Under the pieces are notes generated by a model. It was not told the origin of the DNA, did no database searches, and was given only the letters and a program-made list of their open reading frames with translations. From Chryseobacterium geocarposphaerae (GTDB taxonomy: Bacteria; Bacteroidota; Bacteroidia; Flavobacteriales; Weeksellaceae), in the NCBI RefSeq assembly GCF_002797535.1, contig NZ_PGFD01000001.1, forward strand, positions 1,550,001 to 1,614,000: 64,000 nucleotides of DNA. The letters run 5' to 3'. How positions within the stretch are numbered: the first letter of the stretch is position 1; each line of letters begins with the position of its first letter. Shown here piece by piece: positions 34,826 to 45,946 of this stretch. The position numbers and the translations under genes are program-made.

Positions 34826-37800
34826 TTAACTTTCATATAACCATACTCGAAGCAATGACAAAAGCTGATCAATATCTACCGGCTTTGAAATATAATCTGA
34901 AGCTCCTGCATTAAGACATTTTTCACGATCTCCAATCATGGACTTAGCAGTCACCGCGATAATAGGCAGCTTTTTGAATGCCGGTATTTTCCTGATTTCC
35001 ATAATGGATTCATAGCCATCCATTTCAGGCATCATCATATCCATTAAAATAACATCTATATCCGGATTGTCACGGAGCTGCTGAAGCGCATGCTTTCCAT
35101 CCATTGCTACAATAACGTCAACTTTATATTTTTCCAGCGCTTTGGTCAAAGAAAAGATATTTCTTACATCATCATCTGTGATGAGAACTTTTTTCCCGCT
35201 TAGCACTTCCGTCAGAGATCCCAGAGCTTTTCCTCTGGTACTCTCAGCGGAGTTTTTTTTCTCTTCTACCAAATGTAAGAATAATCCCACCTCATCTAAG
35301 ATTCTTTGATAAGAGTGCGCCGTTTTTACCACAATAGAGTCAGCATATTGTTTTATTTTCAATTCTTCTTCTTTTGATAAATTGTGTTCCGTAAAAATAA
35401 TAATCGGAAGATTCTCCAAGCCTTCATAACTTTTTATGGATTCTATTACCTGGTATTTATTTCCTTTTAAGCTTCCGATGTCAAGAATAACGCAATCAGC
35501 TTGATTGGAAGTCAACGCTTTGACACTGTCTTCTACATTGTGCTCTACAGAAAGAGAAATATTAAAATTACTCAGATAATAAGATAATGCACTGGCATGT
35601 TTGGCATTTTCTTCAACAATAAGAACTTTTTGAGGGCCCTTTTTTAAAGCTTCTTCAATTTTTCTAAATACATCGGTCATTTTATCAAGAGCTACCGGTT
35701 TACTGATGAAGTCAACCGCACCTTTCATGAGGCTTTCTTTTTTAACGTGCAAAACAGACATCATATGCACCGGAATATGTCTGGTCTCTGTATGAGATTT
35801 TAGCTCATCCATCACCTTCCATCCGTCTTTTACAGGAAGCTGAACATCCAATAAGATGGCATTTGGCTTAAACTTCTGAGCAGCTGAAAGCCCTTGATCT
35901 CCTCTTACCACAACAACACCTTTATAATCCTGTAAATGGGCATATTTTAATAAAGCTTTCGCAAAATTGATATCATCTTCGATAATCAGAATTACTTTAT
36001 CCCCATCCTTAATATTTTCTCTGTCGTCCTCTACATCTTCAGGAATTTCAAGCTTACTTACCTGAGCTGTGTCTATTCCGGTTTCATCAAGTATATGTTG
36101 AATTTCTTCAACATCCTCACGGATAATCTCTACCAAATCATTTTCTGTTTCAACCTGCCTGTTTTCAGGTACAGCATTCACAGGAATAATAAAGCTGAAT
36201 TCACTTCCTTTATTAAGCTCACTCTGCAAAGTAAGTTCGCCTCCGAGAAGTTTTGCTATTTCGCGGCTTATTGATAATCCTAATCCGGTACCTCCGAATT
36301 TTCTTTTTGTAGATCCATCCGCCTGCTGGAATGCTTCAAAGATGATTTTCTGTTTGTCTTTTGCAATCCCTACTCCAGTATCTTTCACAGAGAAAATGAT
36401 AAACCCAGGTTTTTCAGAATGGTTTCTGATGTGTAAATCAATACTTCCTTGGGATGTAAATTTTAAAGCGTTGGACAAAAGATTTCTTAATACCTGATCG
36501 ATACGAAGGCGGTCTCCCTCAATAACCTTTTGAACATCGGGTTCAATCTGAATCTTAAACGGAAGACGTTTTTCCTGAAATACAGGATTGAAAAGACTTT
36601 TCAAATCTTTAACCACCTCTTCAATATACACATCCTGATATTCAAGAGTCATCTTACCGGATTCTATCTTGGCCAAATCAAGAATTTCATCAATCAAGGT
36701 TAACAAACTTGTTCCTGAGCTCTGAATAACTTTAGCTGATTCTACCTGGTCTTCATTAAGATTTTTTTCCGGGTTTTCGGCCATTAATCTTGATAAAAGA
36801 AGGATCGAATTCAGAGGTGTACGCAATTCATGCGACATATTGGCTAAGAATTCAGACTTATATTTGGTGCTTAAAGCCAGCTCCTCTACTTTTTTCTGAA
36901 TTTCATTATTACGTTCTGCAATCAGATGATTTTTTTCTTCCAGCAATCTTGAACGTTCTTCCAGCTCAACATTTGCCTGCATCAGTTCTTCCTGCTGTAC
37001 TTTTAATTCCTCTTCCGAAGCCTGAAGTTTCTGAGTCTGAGCTTCCAGTTCCGTATTCAGATTCTCGAGTTCGGAATGTTGAACCATAAGCTCTTCAGAC
37101 TGAGCCTGGGTTTCTTCCAACAGCTGCTGTTCTTTTTCCCTGCCTCTTGCGGCGCTCAGTGCAATTCCGATGTTTACACAACATTCTTCAAAATAGGCAA
37201 TTCTGTCTTCTTCAAAGTTAGAAGTGGATCCAAGCTCTAAAATGCCTATTATGTGCCCGTCTGCAAAGATTGGGAGCAATATAATTCCATAGATTTTGAT
37301 CGTACTGCTGGCAAAAGTTACGACAAAATCATCTTCATGAAGATTATTATAGACCTGGGTTTTAGCGTTAATAAAAGCCTGGCCAACCATTCCTTCTCCC
37401 GGCTCGAAAGTCTTTTTCATATTGGCTTCCAACCCAAATGCTTTATTAAGTTTTAAAACGCCTTCATCATACAAATACAAAGAACCATTGATACATTTAC
37501 CATACTCTATCAATTGTTTTAAAGCCTTACCGGAAACTTCTTTCACAGATTTGTTCCCAACAAGAGATTCATTGAGTAAAGCGAGCCCTTTTTGACGCCA
37601 GTCACTTTTATTAATTTTTTCAAAAGAATTTTTTAAAGATTCGGTCATGTAATTGAGAGATTCTGCAAGATCGCCAAGGTCGCCTCCTGCATTATCAACA
37701 ACCTTTTCGGTATAATCACCGTTAGCTACTCTATTGGCAATCCTCTGGATAGCACTTACACGACGTGTCATTTCCTGGTCTTTTTCCTTGAGCATTCTTT

Positions 37801-38434
37801 CCAGTTTATCTCTTCTGATAAGATCCGCTCTCATTTTAATATAGAAGAATGCAGTGACTACCACAGCAGCTATAGCAGAAAAAAGAATGAAAAGAACAGT
37901 AGTATTGGATGAACGGTTTAGATCTTTATTTTTAATTTCAAGCTGGCTTTCTTCATACTGTACAAAATCATTGACAATTTTACGACACTGGTCCATATAA
38001 TCTTTACTCGTAACGATTTGCTGCTGAGTCATTATATTACCTCTCCGCCTCTGTTCAACCAAATATTTCAGATTATCTGTTACCTGATTAACTGAAACTT
38101 TTAAGCTATTAAGCCTGTCCTGCTGGTTCTTATCATCCAGGCCCAATGATTCTGCGCGAACCATAGCTTTAGGATATTCTCTCATGCCCCTCTTGTAAGG
38201 CTCAAGAAAATCTTCTCTTCCGGTCAGCTGATAGCCTCGGTTTCCTGTTTCCGCATCCAGTAAGGATACCAAAACATCTTTCACCGCCGTCATTGCCAAC
38301 CTGCTTTTGGAAAGATTCTCCCGATGATTCATCTGGTTCTGGATGCTCCAGTAGGAAGCAAGTGAACTGGCTATCAAAATCAATAGTGAAAGGCCTACTC
38401 CAAACTGGAGATTTCGTATAATTTTTTTTGGCAT
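34826..38434 (-). CDS. Hybrid histidine kinase: CHASE3-HAMP-GAF-HisKA-HATPase-3 receivers
   Basis: 1202 residues. Domains in order: N-terminal membrane span; CHASE3-like periplasmic helices (~40-175, LLDAETGNRGYQLTGREDFL); second span ~180-200; HAMP ~210-270; GAF ~290-430; a long Glu/Gln-rich coiled coil ~430-520; HisKA with FLANMSHELRTPLNS; HATPase with FGGTGLGLSISREIA; then three receiver domains, each with an aspartate at the phospho site (ILLDVQLPVKDG, VILDIGSLKG, ILMDMMMPEMDG). The middle receiver is the most diverged. It is a membrane sensor feeding the stand-alone receivers next to it. The gene starts 4 bp after the REC-PAS kinase. Confidence 0.93.
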   Translation of the reverse strand: MPKKIIRNLQFGVGLSLLILIASSLASYWSIQNQMNHRENLSKSRLAMTAVKDVLVSLLDAETGNRGYQLTGREDFLEPYKRGMREYPKAMVRAESLGLDDKNQQDRLNSLKVSVNQVTDNLKYLVEQRRRGNIMTQQQIVTSKDYMDQCRKIVNDFVQYEESQLEIKNKDLNRSSNTTVLFILFSAIAAVVVTAFFYIKMRADLIRRDKLERMLKEKDQEMTRRVSAIQRIANRVANGDYTEKVVDNAGGDLGDLAESLNYMTESLKNSFEKINKSDWRQKGLALLNESLVGNKSVKEVSGKALKQLIEYGKCINGSLYLYDEGVLKLNKAFGLEANMKKTFEPGEGMVGQAFINAKTQVYNNLHEDDFVVTFASSTIKIYGIILLPIFADGHIIGILELGSTSNFEEDRIAYFEECCVNIGIALSAARGREKEQQLLEETQAQSEELMVQHSELENLNTELEAQTQKLQASEEELKVQQEELMQANVELEERSRLLEEKNHLIAERNNEIQKKVEELALSTKYKSEFLANMSHELRTPLNSILLLSRLMAENPEKNLNEDQVESAKVIQSSGTSLLTLIDEILDLAKIESGKMTLEYQDVYIEEVVKDLKSLFNPVFQEKRLPFKIQIEPDVQKVIEGDRLRIDQVLRNLLSNALKFTSQGSIDLHIRNHSEKPGFIIFSVKDTGVGIAKDKQKIIFEAFQQADGSTKRKFGGTGLGLSISREIAKLLGGELTLQSELNKGSEFSFIIPVNAVPENRQVETENDLVEIIREDVEEIQHILDETGIDTAQVSKLEIPEDVEDDRENIKDGDKVILIIEDDINFAKALLKYAHLQDYKGVVVVRGDQGLSAAQKFKPNAILLDVQLPVKDGWKVMDELKSHTETRHIPVHMMSVLHVKKESLMKGAVDFISKPVALDKMTDVFRKIEEALKKGPQKVLIVEENAKHASALSYYLSNFNISLSVEHNVEDSVKALTSNQADCVILDIGSLKGNKYQVIESIKSYEGLENLPIIIFTEHNLSKEEELKIKQYADSIVVKTAHSYQRILDEVGLFLHLVEEKKNSAESTRGKALGSLTEVLSGKKVLITDDDVRNIFSLTKALEKYKVDVIVAMDGKHALQQLRDNPDIDVILMDMMMPEMDGYESIMEIRKIPAFKKLPIIAVTAKSMIGDREKCLNAGASDYISKPVDIDQLLSLLRVWLYES

Positions 38435-38438
38435 AAAA

Positions 38439-39914
38439 CTAATTTAATGGTAAGGTGAAATAAAAGGTAGAGCCCTCATTTAAAACGCTGGAGACCCCAA
38501 CAGTCCCATGATGTTGTTTAATGATTTCGGAACAGATGAACAATCCTATACCCATTCCCTGAAACTGGAGTGAAGATTCTTCCACACGATAAAACTTTTT
38601 AAATACGGCATCCTGTTTAAAGTCAGGAATTCCGATTCCAAAGTCGGTTACACTCACTCTTACCTCCTGTGCTTCTTCATCCACAAAAGTTGTAATAATC
38701 ACCTGATTGTTGTGGGGAGAATACTTTATTGCATTCGTCAGAAAATTGATCAGTACCTGTTCTATACGAATTTCATCCAAAGGAATTAAAATATCCGGCT
38801 TCACCCCTTCGCGTTCAATCTTCACTTTTCGTTCCTCATGGGTTTGCTGAATGGTATCAATAGCATTACTGATAACACTTTCCAGGTTTACGGGCTTTTT
38901 ATTAATCTTTAATTTTCCGTTTTCAATTTTGGACACATCCAGCAAATCTGTAATGAGCGCATTTAACTTTTCAATCTGCCCCTGAAGCTTGGTTACAAAT
39001 CCGGCTTCTGAACTTTCTTTATCAAGCTTCAGCTTTCTTTCTAAGAGCTGTACATAGGCTTTAATGCTGGTTAAAGGAGTTTTTAATTCATGACTTGCAA
39101 TACTTAAAAATTCATCTTTTTCTTTTTCTATCTTCTTCTGGTCATCAATATCCGTAAAAGTTCCGACCCAATTTTTAATCCGGTCTTCATCGTATACCGG
39201 AGTTACTCTCAACAAATGATAGCGATAATCAAGAGATCTAATATTTTTGATTCTAACCTCCAGCTCAAGAGCTTTTCCTTTTCTTTTACATCTTTCAAAT
39301 TCTTCTCTAATATTAGCATCATCAGGATGACTTTCCGGGAAATTCTGTTCGTTTTCTGAATACTGATACCATTTACCATTCACAAAATCAACAATTCCGT
39401 CTTCATTGAGTGTAAATGCAATCTGGGGAAGAGATTCAAGCATTAAATGGAAATGATCGATCTGAGATTTCATCGTGACCTGCGATTCCCTTCTTCCTTT
39501 CACTTCCAGCTCAAGGTTCTGCTGCGTTTTTTTCATAGCGATATTCTGCTCCTGGAGATTATAGAAAGTTTTTACCTTCAGTAAAAGTATTTCCGGATCT
39601 ACGGGCTTGGTCACATAGTCTTTGGCTCCGGAGGCATAACCACGTGTGATAAATTTTTTATCCGTGTTTACAGCAGACAGAAATATAATGGGAATATCTT
39701 TTGTTTTGCTATATCCTGATAATGATTCTGCCACTTCAAAACCATCCATGTCCGGCATCTGAACATCTAAAATAATTAAAGCATAATCGTTTTTTAATGC
39801 TTTACCTAGTGCCTCTTCACCGGAACCGGCTGTTTCAACTTTGAAATCCTTGGATTCAAGTAATTTTTGTAGAGAATACAGGTTACTTTGATTGTCATCA
39901 ACAATTAAAATCAT
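38439..39914 (-). CDS. REC-PAS-histidine kinase
   Basis: 491 residues. An N-terminal receiver (~1-120, DDNQSNLYSLQ and ALIILDVQMPDMDGFEV) is followed by a PAS domain (~150-270), a HisKA (FLSIASHELKTPLTS) and a HATPase (DFGIGIPDFKQDAVF, GMGIGLFICSEII). There is no membrane span, so it is cytoplasmic. A receiver in front of a kinase suggests it is phosphorylated by another kinase, most simply the hybrid kinase encoded 4 bp downstream. It is the first gene of the operon; the promoter lies in 39915-40124. Confidence 0.92.
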   Translation of the reverse strand: MILIVDDNQSNLYSLQKLLESKDFKVETAGSGEEALGKALKNDYALIILDVQMPDMDGFEVAESLSGYSKTKDIPIIFLSAVNTDKKFITRGYASGAKDYVTKPVDPEILLLKVKTFYNLQEQNIAMKKTQQNLELEVKGRRESQVTMKSQIDHFHLMLESLPQIAFTLNEDGIVDFVNGKWYQYSENEQNFPESHPDDANIREEFERCKRKGKALELEVRIKNIRSLDYRYHLLRVTPVYDEDRIKNWVGTFTDIDDQKKIEKEKDEFLSIASHELKTPLTSIKAYVQLLERKLKLDKESSEAGFVTKLQGQIEKLNALITDLLDVSKIENGKLKINKKPVNLESVISNAIDTIQQTHEERKVKIEREGVKPDILIPLDEIRIEQVLINFLTNAIKYSPHNNQVIITTFVDEEAQEVRVSVTDFGIGIPDFKQDAVFKKFYRVEESSLQFQGMGIGLFICSEIIKQHHGTVGVSSVLNEGSTFYFTLPLN

Positions 39915-40124
39915 AGAAGTTAGAATGAATTATGAGTTACGCGTCGTTTGATTTCAAAAATACTTACAATATTTTAAAAAACGGCAATTTTTCAGGGATT
40001 ATCCAAGGTTTTACATTTATTATTTTCTATAATTAAAAAATATTAAAACCTGATTAATTATTGGGGCAAAAAAGCAGTATAACCATCCGGTCATCTTTAA
40101 ATATTTATTCATTAAATTTACTCT

Positions 40125-40535
40125 ATGGAAAATAAAATTATTGATAAAGTAGCATTGATCAGCATTTCTGACAAAAAAGTTCTTACCGCACTTTCCAAAC
40201 TGAAATCAAAACTCTATTTACCGGGTGGCAAAAGAGAGCCCAATGAGTCTGATACTGAATGCCTGAAAAGAGAAATCATGGAGGAGCTCAACGTTGAAAT
40301 CAAAGAAGATTCGATACGCTATTTTGATACCTTTGAAGCTCCGGCTGATGGTAAAGATGAAGATATTCTGGTAAGAATGACATGCTATTTTGCAGAGTAT
40401 TCAGGTACACTTCAAGCTTCAAGCGAGATAGAATCTTTTGAATGGATCGATTTTAAAGACCGTCATAGAACCTCAGCGGTTGTTGCTCTTATATTGGACC
40501 GGTTAAAAAGTCTGGATCTGATCAGCTCTTCTTAA
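40125..40535 (+). CDS. NUDIX hydrolase
   Basis: 136 residues. The Nudix box spans about 35-57 (GKREPNE, then REIMEELNV) and fits GX5EX7REUXEEXGU except that the last Gly is Asn56. The catalytic and metal-binding Glu residues are present. It hydrolyses a nucleoside-diphosphate-linked substrate, identity unknown. Single gene, divergent from the signalling operon, with AT-rich DNA on both sides. Confidence 0.9.
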   Translation: MENKIIDKVALISISDKKVLTALSKLKSKLYLPGGKREPNESDTECLKREIMEELNVEIKEDSIRYFDTFEAPADGKDEDILVRMTCYFAEYSGTLQASSEIESFEWIDFKDRHRTSAVVALILDRLKSLDLISSS

Positions 40536-40613
40536 ATTTCAAAGGAGAATATTGTTTTTCCAAGCCTATTAAGCTTTCAATATTAAGATATTATTTCTTT
40601 AATTTTTACGCTT

Positions 40614-40744
40614 CTAATTGACAGTCACTTCTTCTACCTTTAATTTTCCTTTTCCCCTCACTTCCACGTGTGCATTTAAATCTCTGGAATAGAAATTCTA
40701 CAAGAGCCTGAATACTCTTTTTTGATCACAGTGATTGAGATCAT
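40614..40744 (-). pseudogene. Small frameshifted reading frame
   Basis: On the - strand a start at 40744 reads MISITVIKKEYSGSCRISIP, and a second frame continues RDLNAHVEVRGKGKLKVEEV to a stop at 40614-40616. One missing base at a CC pair (ATTCC-AGAG) would join them into a 43-residue protein. The second half has coding-like composition but no start of its own. Family unknown. It could be a real decayed gene, a sequencing error or chance. The surrounding 40536-40807 region has no other gene. Confidence 0.35.
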
Positions 40745-40807
40745 ATTTTTTATGATAATTCTTACCGAATTTAGGGTTAAAAATTATTGTAAAATCCACA
40801 TTAGATT

Positions 40808-41191
40808 ATGAAAAAGAATTTTTTTGATCATTTTGCTGATCAGGCTGCATACTTTGCAGGAAGTCCGGGCGCATTCATTGGGGCAAGTCTACTGGTAATT
40901 ATATGGGCTGTTACAGGACCATTTTTCAAATTTTCCGAAGTATGGCAAATGGTGATCAATACCGGGACAACCATTGTAACCTTCCTTATGGTATTTCTGA
41001 TTCAGAAAGCACAGAATAAAGATTCAAAAGCAATCCAGATTAAACTGAACGAACTTGTTGCAGCACACGAAAATGCCAATAATCGTATTGTAGATATAGA
41101 AGATTTAACGGAGGAAGAACTGGATCAGATTCACAAATTTTATGAAAATCTGAGGAATTCTCGCAATAGAGATACCTCCAAAGAAGAATAA
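40808..41191 (+). CDS. Low-affinity iron permease family membrane protein
   Basis: 127 residues. Two hydrophobic spans (GSPGAFIGASLLVIIWAVTG and VINTGTTIVTFLMVFLIQKA) are followed by the family-typical QNKDSKAIQIKLNELVAAHE helix and an acidic C-terminal tail. The family is named after yeast Fet4-related permeases, but bacterial members are short and transport has not been shown for most. The opening FFDHFADQAAYFAGSP is family-typical. It is the first gene of the stress-related block. Confidence 0.85.
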   Translation: MKKNFFDHFADQAAYFAGSPGAFIGASLLVIIWAVTGPFFKFSEVWQMVINTGTTIVTFLMVFLIQKAQNKDSKAIQIKLNELVAAHENANNRIVDIEDLTEEELDQIHKFYENLRNSRNRDTSKEE

Positions 41192-41284
41192 AAAATATTT
41201 TTGGAAAGTATGATTTTGTAGAGTATGTGACCTGAATCAGTTTCCTTTTTATCTCTAACTACCTTTCATTCATATTTTTGCATC

Positions 41285-41310
41285 ATCCCCCTCTTTTTAA
41301 GGAGGGGGAT
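41285..41310. terminator. Terminator between convergent genes
   Basis: 9-bp G/C-rich stem ATCCCCCTC (41285-41293) with GAGGGGGAT (41302-41310), 8-nt loop. It lies between the permease-family gene (+) and the lmo0937-type peptide (-). Confidence 0.7.
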
Positions 41311-41356
41311 TTAAACATAAATAAAAGTAAACTCATTACTTATGTAATGAAAGATT

Positions 41357-42912
<1,556 letters not shown>

Positions 42913-43035
42913 ATGTAATGGATAAAACTGAATAACAAATAGTGTTCATTTACAAAACAAAATACTTGGGCATGAGTTCAAAAAAGTATTCGTATTTTTT
43001 CATTTCAGCTAAAAATGATTTCAGCATGGATTGCC

Positions 43036-43833
43036 TTATGTCTTGTTAACAGGCTTCTGCATTTCTCCCATTCTGTGTGCTGCCATACTGTCTGTGGATA
43101 TATTGGTCATAGCTACAGATAATTTGTTTTTAAATCCTGAGATTACCTTATCATCACCATTCATAAGGGCATTATATCCATCAAGGGCTACCTCTTCAGG
43201 GGAAGCAAGGTTATCCGGATCTTCCAAAATTTTACTTTCATTCATATCAGCTTTATTAAAGAAATCAGTATCTGTAGGACCTGGCAATAATGCTGTAACG
43301 GTAATACCTGAGTCGATCAGTTCTTCTCTAATGGCTTCAGACCACGATAAAACAAATGCTTTTGTCCCATGACATACCGAATGCCATGGTCCCGGAGCTT
43401 TACTGGCTAGTGAAGCGAGATTAAGGATTTTTCCAAATCCCGTTGGCAACCGGTCTTTTAAAAATAGTTTAGTCAGTATAATAACAGAAACAATGTTTAA
43501 ATTAATAATATCAACCTCCCGATGAATATCCGTTTCCTGAAACTTGCCATATACGCCCTGACCAGCATCATTAACAAGAATTTCCGGACTGATTCCGTTT
43601 AGTTTCAGTTCCGAATACAATGAAAAGGCATCATCCTGCAGGAAAAGATTTTTGGCCATTGTGATTACGTTGCCTCCAAAACTTTTGAACTCATCTGCTT
43701 TTTCTTTTAGTTCATCATGATTACGGGCAACAATTACAAGGTCGTACCCATTTTTTGCAAATAACTTTGCCAATTCATAGCCAATTCCGCTGGTTGCTCC
43801 TGTAATAAGGGCATATTGATTTTTACGTTCCAT
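43036..43833 (-). CDS. Short-chain dehydrogenase/reductase
   Basis: 265 residues. TGATSGIG cofactor motif near the N terminus; a variant VNDAG in place of NNAG; the active-site region is LASLASKAPGPWHSVCHGTK, where the usual Tyr of YxxxK is His (SVCHGTK). Tyr to His at the catalytic position is unusual and may reduce or change activity. It lies 38 bp downstream of the zinc ADH gene and should be transcribed with it from the Crp/Fnr-type promoter at 45101-45145. Confidence 0.82.
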   Translation of the reverse strand: MERKNQYALITGATSGIGYELAKLFAKNGYDLVIVARNHDELKEKADEFKSFGGNVITMAKNLFLQDDAFSLYSELKLNGISPEILVNDAGQGVYGKFQETDIHREVDIINLNIVSVIILTKLFLKDRLPTGFGKILNLASLASKAPGPWHSVCHGTKAFVLSWSEAIREELIDSGITVTALLPGPTDTDFFNKADMNESKILEDPDNLASPEEVALDGYNALMNGDDKVISGFKNKLSVAMTNISTDSMAAHRMGEMQKPVNKT

Positions 43834-43871
43834 ATTTTTTATTTTAATGTGGGTGAATATTTTTTCAAATT

Positions 43872-45042
43872 TTAATCTTTCCAGGGATCAAGAACTACTT
43901 TGACACAACCATCCAGCTTTTTATCGAATATTTCATATCCTTTGGCCACCTCATCCAATGACAGTCTGTGCGTTATAATATCATCCAGCTTTACACGTCC
44001 ATTTACCACATGATCCATCAACTGGTCGATAATGGCATGAACATTACATTGTCCTGCTTTAACCGTAATTCCTTTGTCAAATATCTGTCCCAATTTGAAA
44101 TTGTCGTAATTAACAGGATACACACCAAGAACAGAAACAATTCCGCCACGTCTTACAGCACTCATACAGGCTTCCCAATACCTTAATGGAACCTTTTTCA
44201 AAGTTTAAAACTGCTTTAGCTCTGTCTATAAAATCTCTGTCGGGTTCAAAACCTACTGCTTCAATGCAGAGATCTGCTCCTCTTCCGTCAGTCATATCCC
44301 GGATCTGCTGAACTGCATGATCTGCATCTTCCCATAAAATGGTATCACAGCCTGTTAATGCTTTAATTTTATCTAATCTGTATTGTTGGGTATCAATAAC
44401 GATTACTTTTTTTGCATTGTACAGAATAGCACTTTTGGCCGCCATTGATCCAACAGGTCCTGCTCCAAATATTGCCACTGTCTCACCACCTTTTAATTCG
44501 CCCCACATAACCCCGGTATAGCCTGTGGGAAAAATGTCTGTAAGAAATAATACTTGTTCATCAGTAAGATTTTCCGGTACTTTTCTTGGACCAATATGTG
44601 CATACGGAACTCTTACATATTGGGCCTGTCCTCCATCATATCCTCCATATAGATCTGAATACCCAAAAAGAGCTCCGCCTTTATCTGTCAATATTCCTCC
44701 TTCCGGGCCATAGTGTTCGGGATTGCTTCGTTCACAGGCTGTCGGAAGATCATGTTGACAGAAAAAACAAGTTCCGCATGAAATGGGAAACGGAACTACT
44801 ACTCTATCTCCCACTTTGAGATTGGTAATGTGCTGTCCTACTTCTTCCACGATGCCCATAAATTCATGCCCCATTACCATAGGTCTCGCCTGGGGAATAC
44901 CTCCAGAATACATATGAAGATCACTTCCGCAAATAGCCGTTGAAGTAACTTTCAGAATGATATCATGAGATTCTTTAATCATCGGGTCATCTACGGTATC
45001 GCATGTAATGACTCCTGGTGAATGGATAACTGCTGCTTTCAT
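43872..45042 (-). pseudogene. Zinc-dependent alcohol dehydrogenase, interrupted by a +1 frameshift
   Basis: Two overlapping frames together give a normal ~389-residue medium-chain ADH of the formaldehyde-dehydrogenase-like type. The N-terminal part carries the catalytic-zinc CGSDLHMY and GHEF, the structural-zinc cluster CGTCFFCQHDLPTAC and the NAD motif GAGPVG. The C-terminal part continues VPLRYWEACMSAVRRGG to DPWKD. The switch falls at a five-T run on the + strand (44194-44198). With one base fewer, NFEKVPLRYWEA reads through. It could be assembly error, recent inactivation or programmed slippage. It is first in an operon with the SDR at 43036, with a Crp/Fnr-type site upstream. Confidence 0.82.
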
Positions 45043-45344
45043 ATTTTAATGTTTTGGTGTGATACTGGTGTGTCTCTATATTCTGACATCTATTGTTACC
45101 CAAAATTACAACAGGTTGATTTTCTTCTCTATGACTGGAGTCATAATTGGATATATTATCATCATTATTGGTTCCTTTGGAAATTTTGAAGGTCAATCCT
45201 TCATTTTTCAGAACCGCTCATCATTTCTTTTTATTATCCCATGTTCACACCATATTTTAGCTTACTTCATCTCTAACCATTTGGCTTATTTTTTGATAAG
45301 TACAACACTAATCCCCTTAAAAACCACCTACAAAACATTAAGAT
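45043..45344. other. 302-bp divergent region between ADH and Crp/Fnr genes
   Basis: It holds the - strand promoter with its palindrome (45101-45145). No gene is seen. The Crp/Fnr gene on the + strand must also have a promoter here, but no exact TAnnTTTG was found near it. Confidence 0.6.
45101..45145 (-). promoter_or_regulatory. Crp/Fnr-type site and -7 box of the ADH-SDR operon
   Basis: Palindrome TATGACTGGAGTCATA (45130-45145) with 6-bp perfect arms and an N4 centre. The -7 box TAATTTTG lies on the - strand (45108-45101). Centre-to-centre distance is 33 bp, placing the palindrome near -41 relative to the inferred start, the class-II activator position. Confidence 0.75.
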
Positions 45345-45944
45345 ATGATTATCAGTGAAGATCTTTTAATAGCTTTCGGCGGCGAATACGAGACCTACCC
45401 TGCTAATACAGTTATTTTTAGTGAAGGAAGCCAGCCGAAATTTTATTTTCAGATTGTGAATGGTAATGTTGAATTAAACAATTATCATGAAGACGGAAAA
45501 GAATTTACCCAAAATATTCTTTCTGACGGTCAAAGTTTTGGAGAGTCTCTACTTTTTAGTGACCAGCCTTATCCCATGAATGCTATAGCCACAACAGAAT
45601 GCCGCATTCTGAAACTTTCAAAATCAGATTTTCTTGACCTGATCAGCCAAAATAAAAAAGTTTCTTTCGATATGTTCAAATGCTTATCGGACAGGTTGTA
45701 TTACAAATATCTGATGCTGTTTAGCATTACTTCTTCCAATCCTGCCTATAAAATTAGAGCACTCATGGATTATATAAAAGGTTATAATTCTTCTGCCATT
45801 CCCAAACATTCATTTTTGGTTCCTTTTACGCGCCGTCAAATAGCAAACCTTACGGGGCTTAGAATAGAAACGGTAATCCGGACCATTAAGAAAATGGAAA
45901 ATGAAAACATTTTAAAAATAGAAAACAGAAAAATATATTATTAG
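45345..45944 (+). CDS. Crp/Fnr-family transcriptional regulator
   Basis: 199 residues. An N-terminal cyclic-nucleotide-binding-type beta barrel (~15-110, DGQSFGESLLF) is followed by a long dimer helix and a C-terminal winged HTH. The recognition helix reads TGLRIETVIRTIKK with Glu175 and Arg179, the residues that in CRP and FNR contact the G-A of the TGA half-site. The FNR-type Cys cluster is absent (only Cys86 and Cys113), so oxygen sensing by 4Fe-4S is unlikely. Five TATGAC-N4-GTCATA-type palindromes in this region, one 200 bp upstream of this gene, are the natural candidate targets. It converges on the amylase gene with 2 bp between stops. Confidence 0.9.
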   Translation: MIISEDLLIAFGGEYETYPANTVIFSEGSQPKFYFQIVNGNVELNNYHEDGKEFTQNILSDGQSFGESLLFSDQPYPMNAIATTECRILKLSKSDFLDLISQNKKVSFDMFKCLSDRLYYKYLMLFSITSSNPAYKIRALMDYIKGYNSSAIPKHSFLVPFTRRQIANLTGLRIETVIRTIKKMENENILKIENRKIYY

Positions 45945-45946
45945 CA

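Noticed and set aside
41228..41239. TGACCTGAATCA, similar to the Crp/Fnr-type half-sites
   Set aside because: It lies between convergent genes, has no gene in the right orientation downstream, and the nearest TAnnTTTG box is 43 bp away. Treated as chance.
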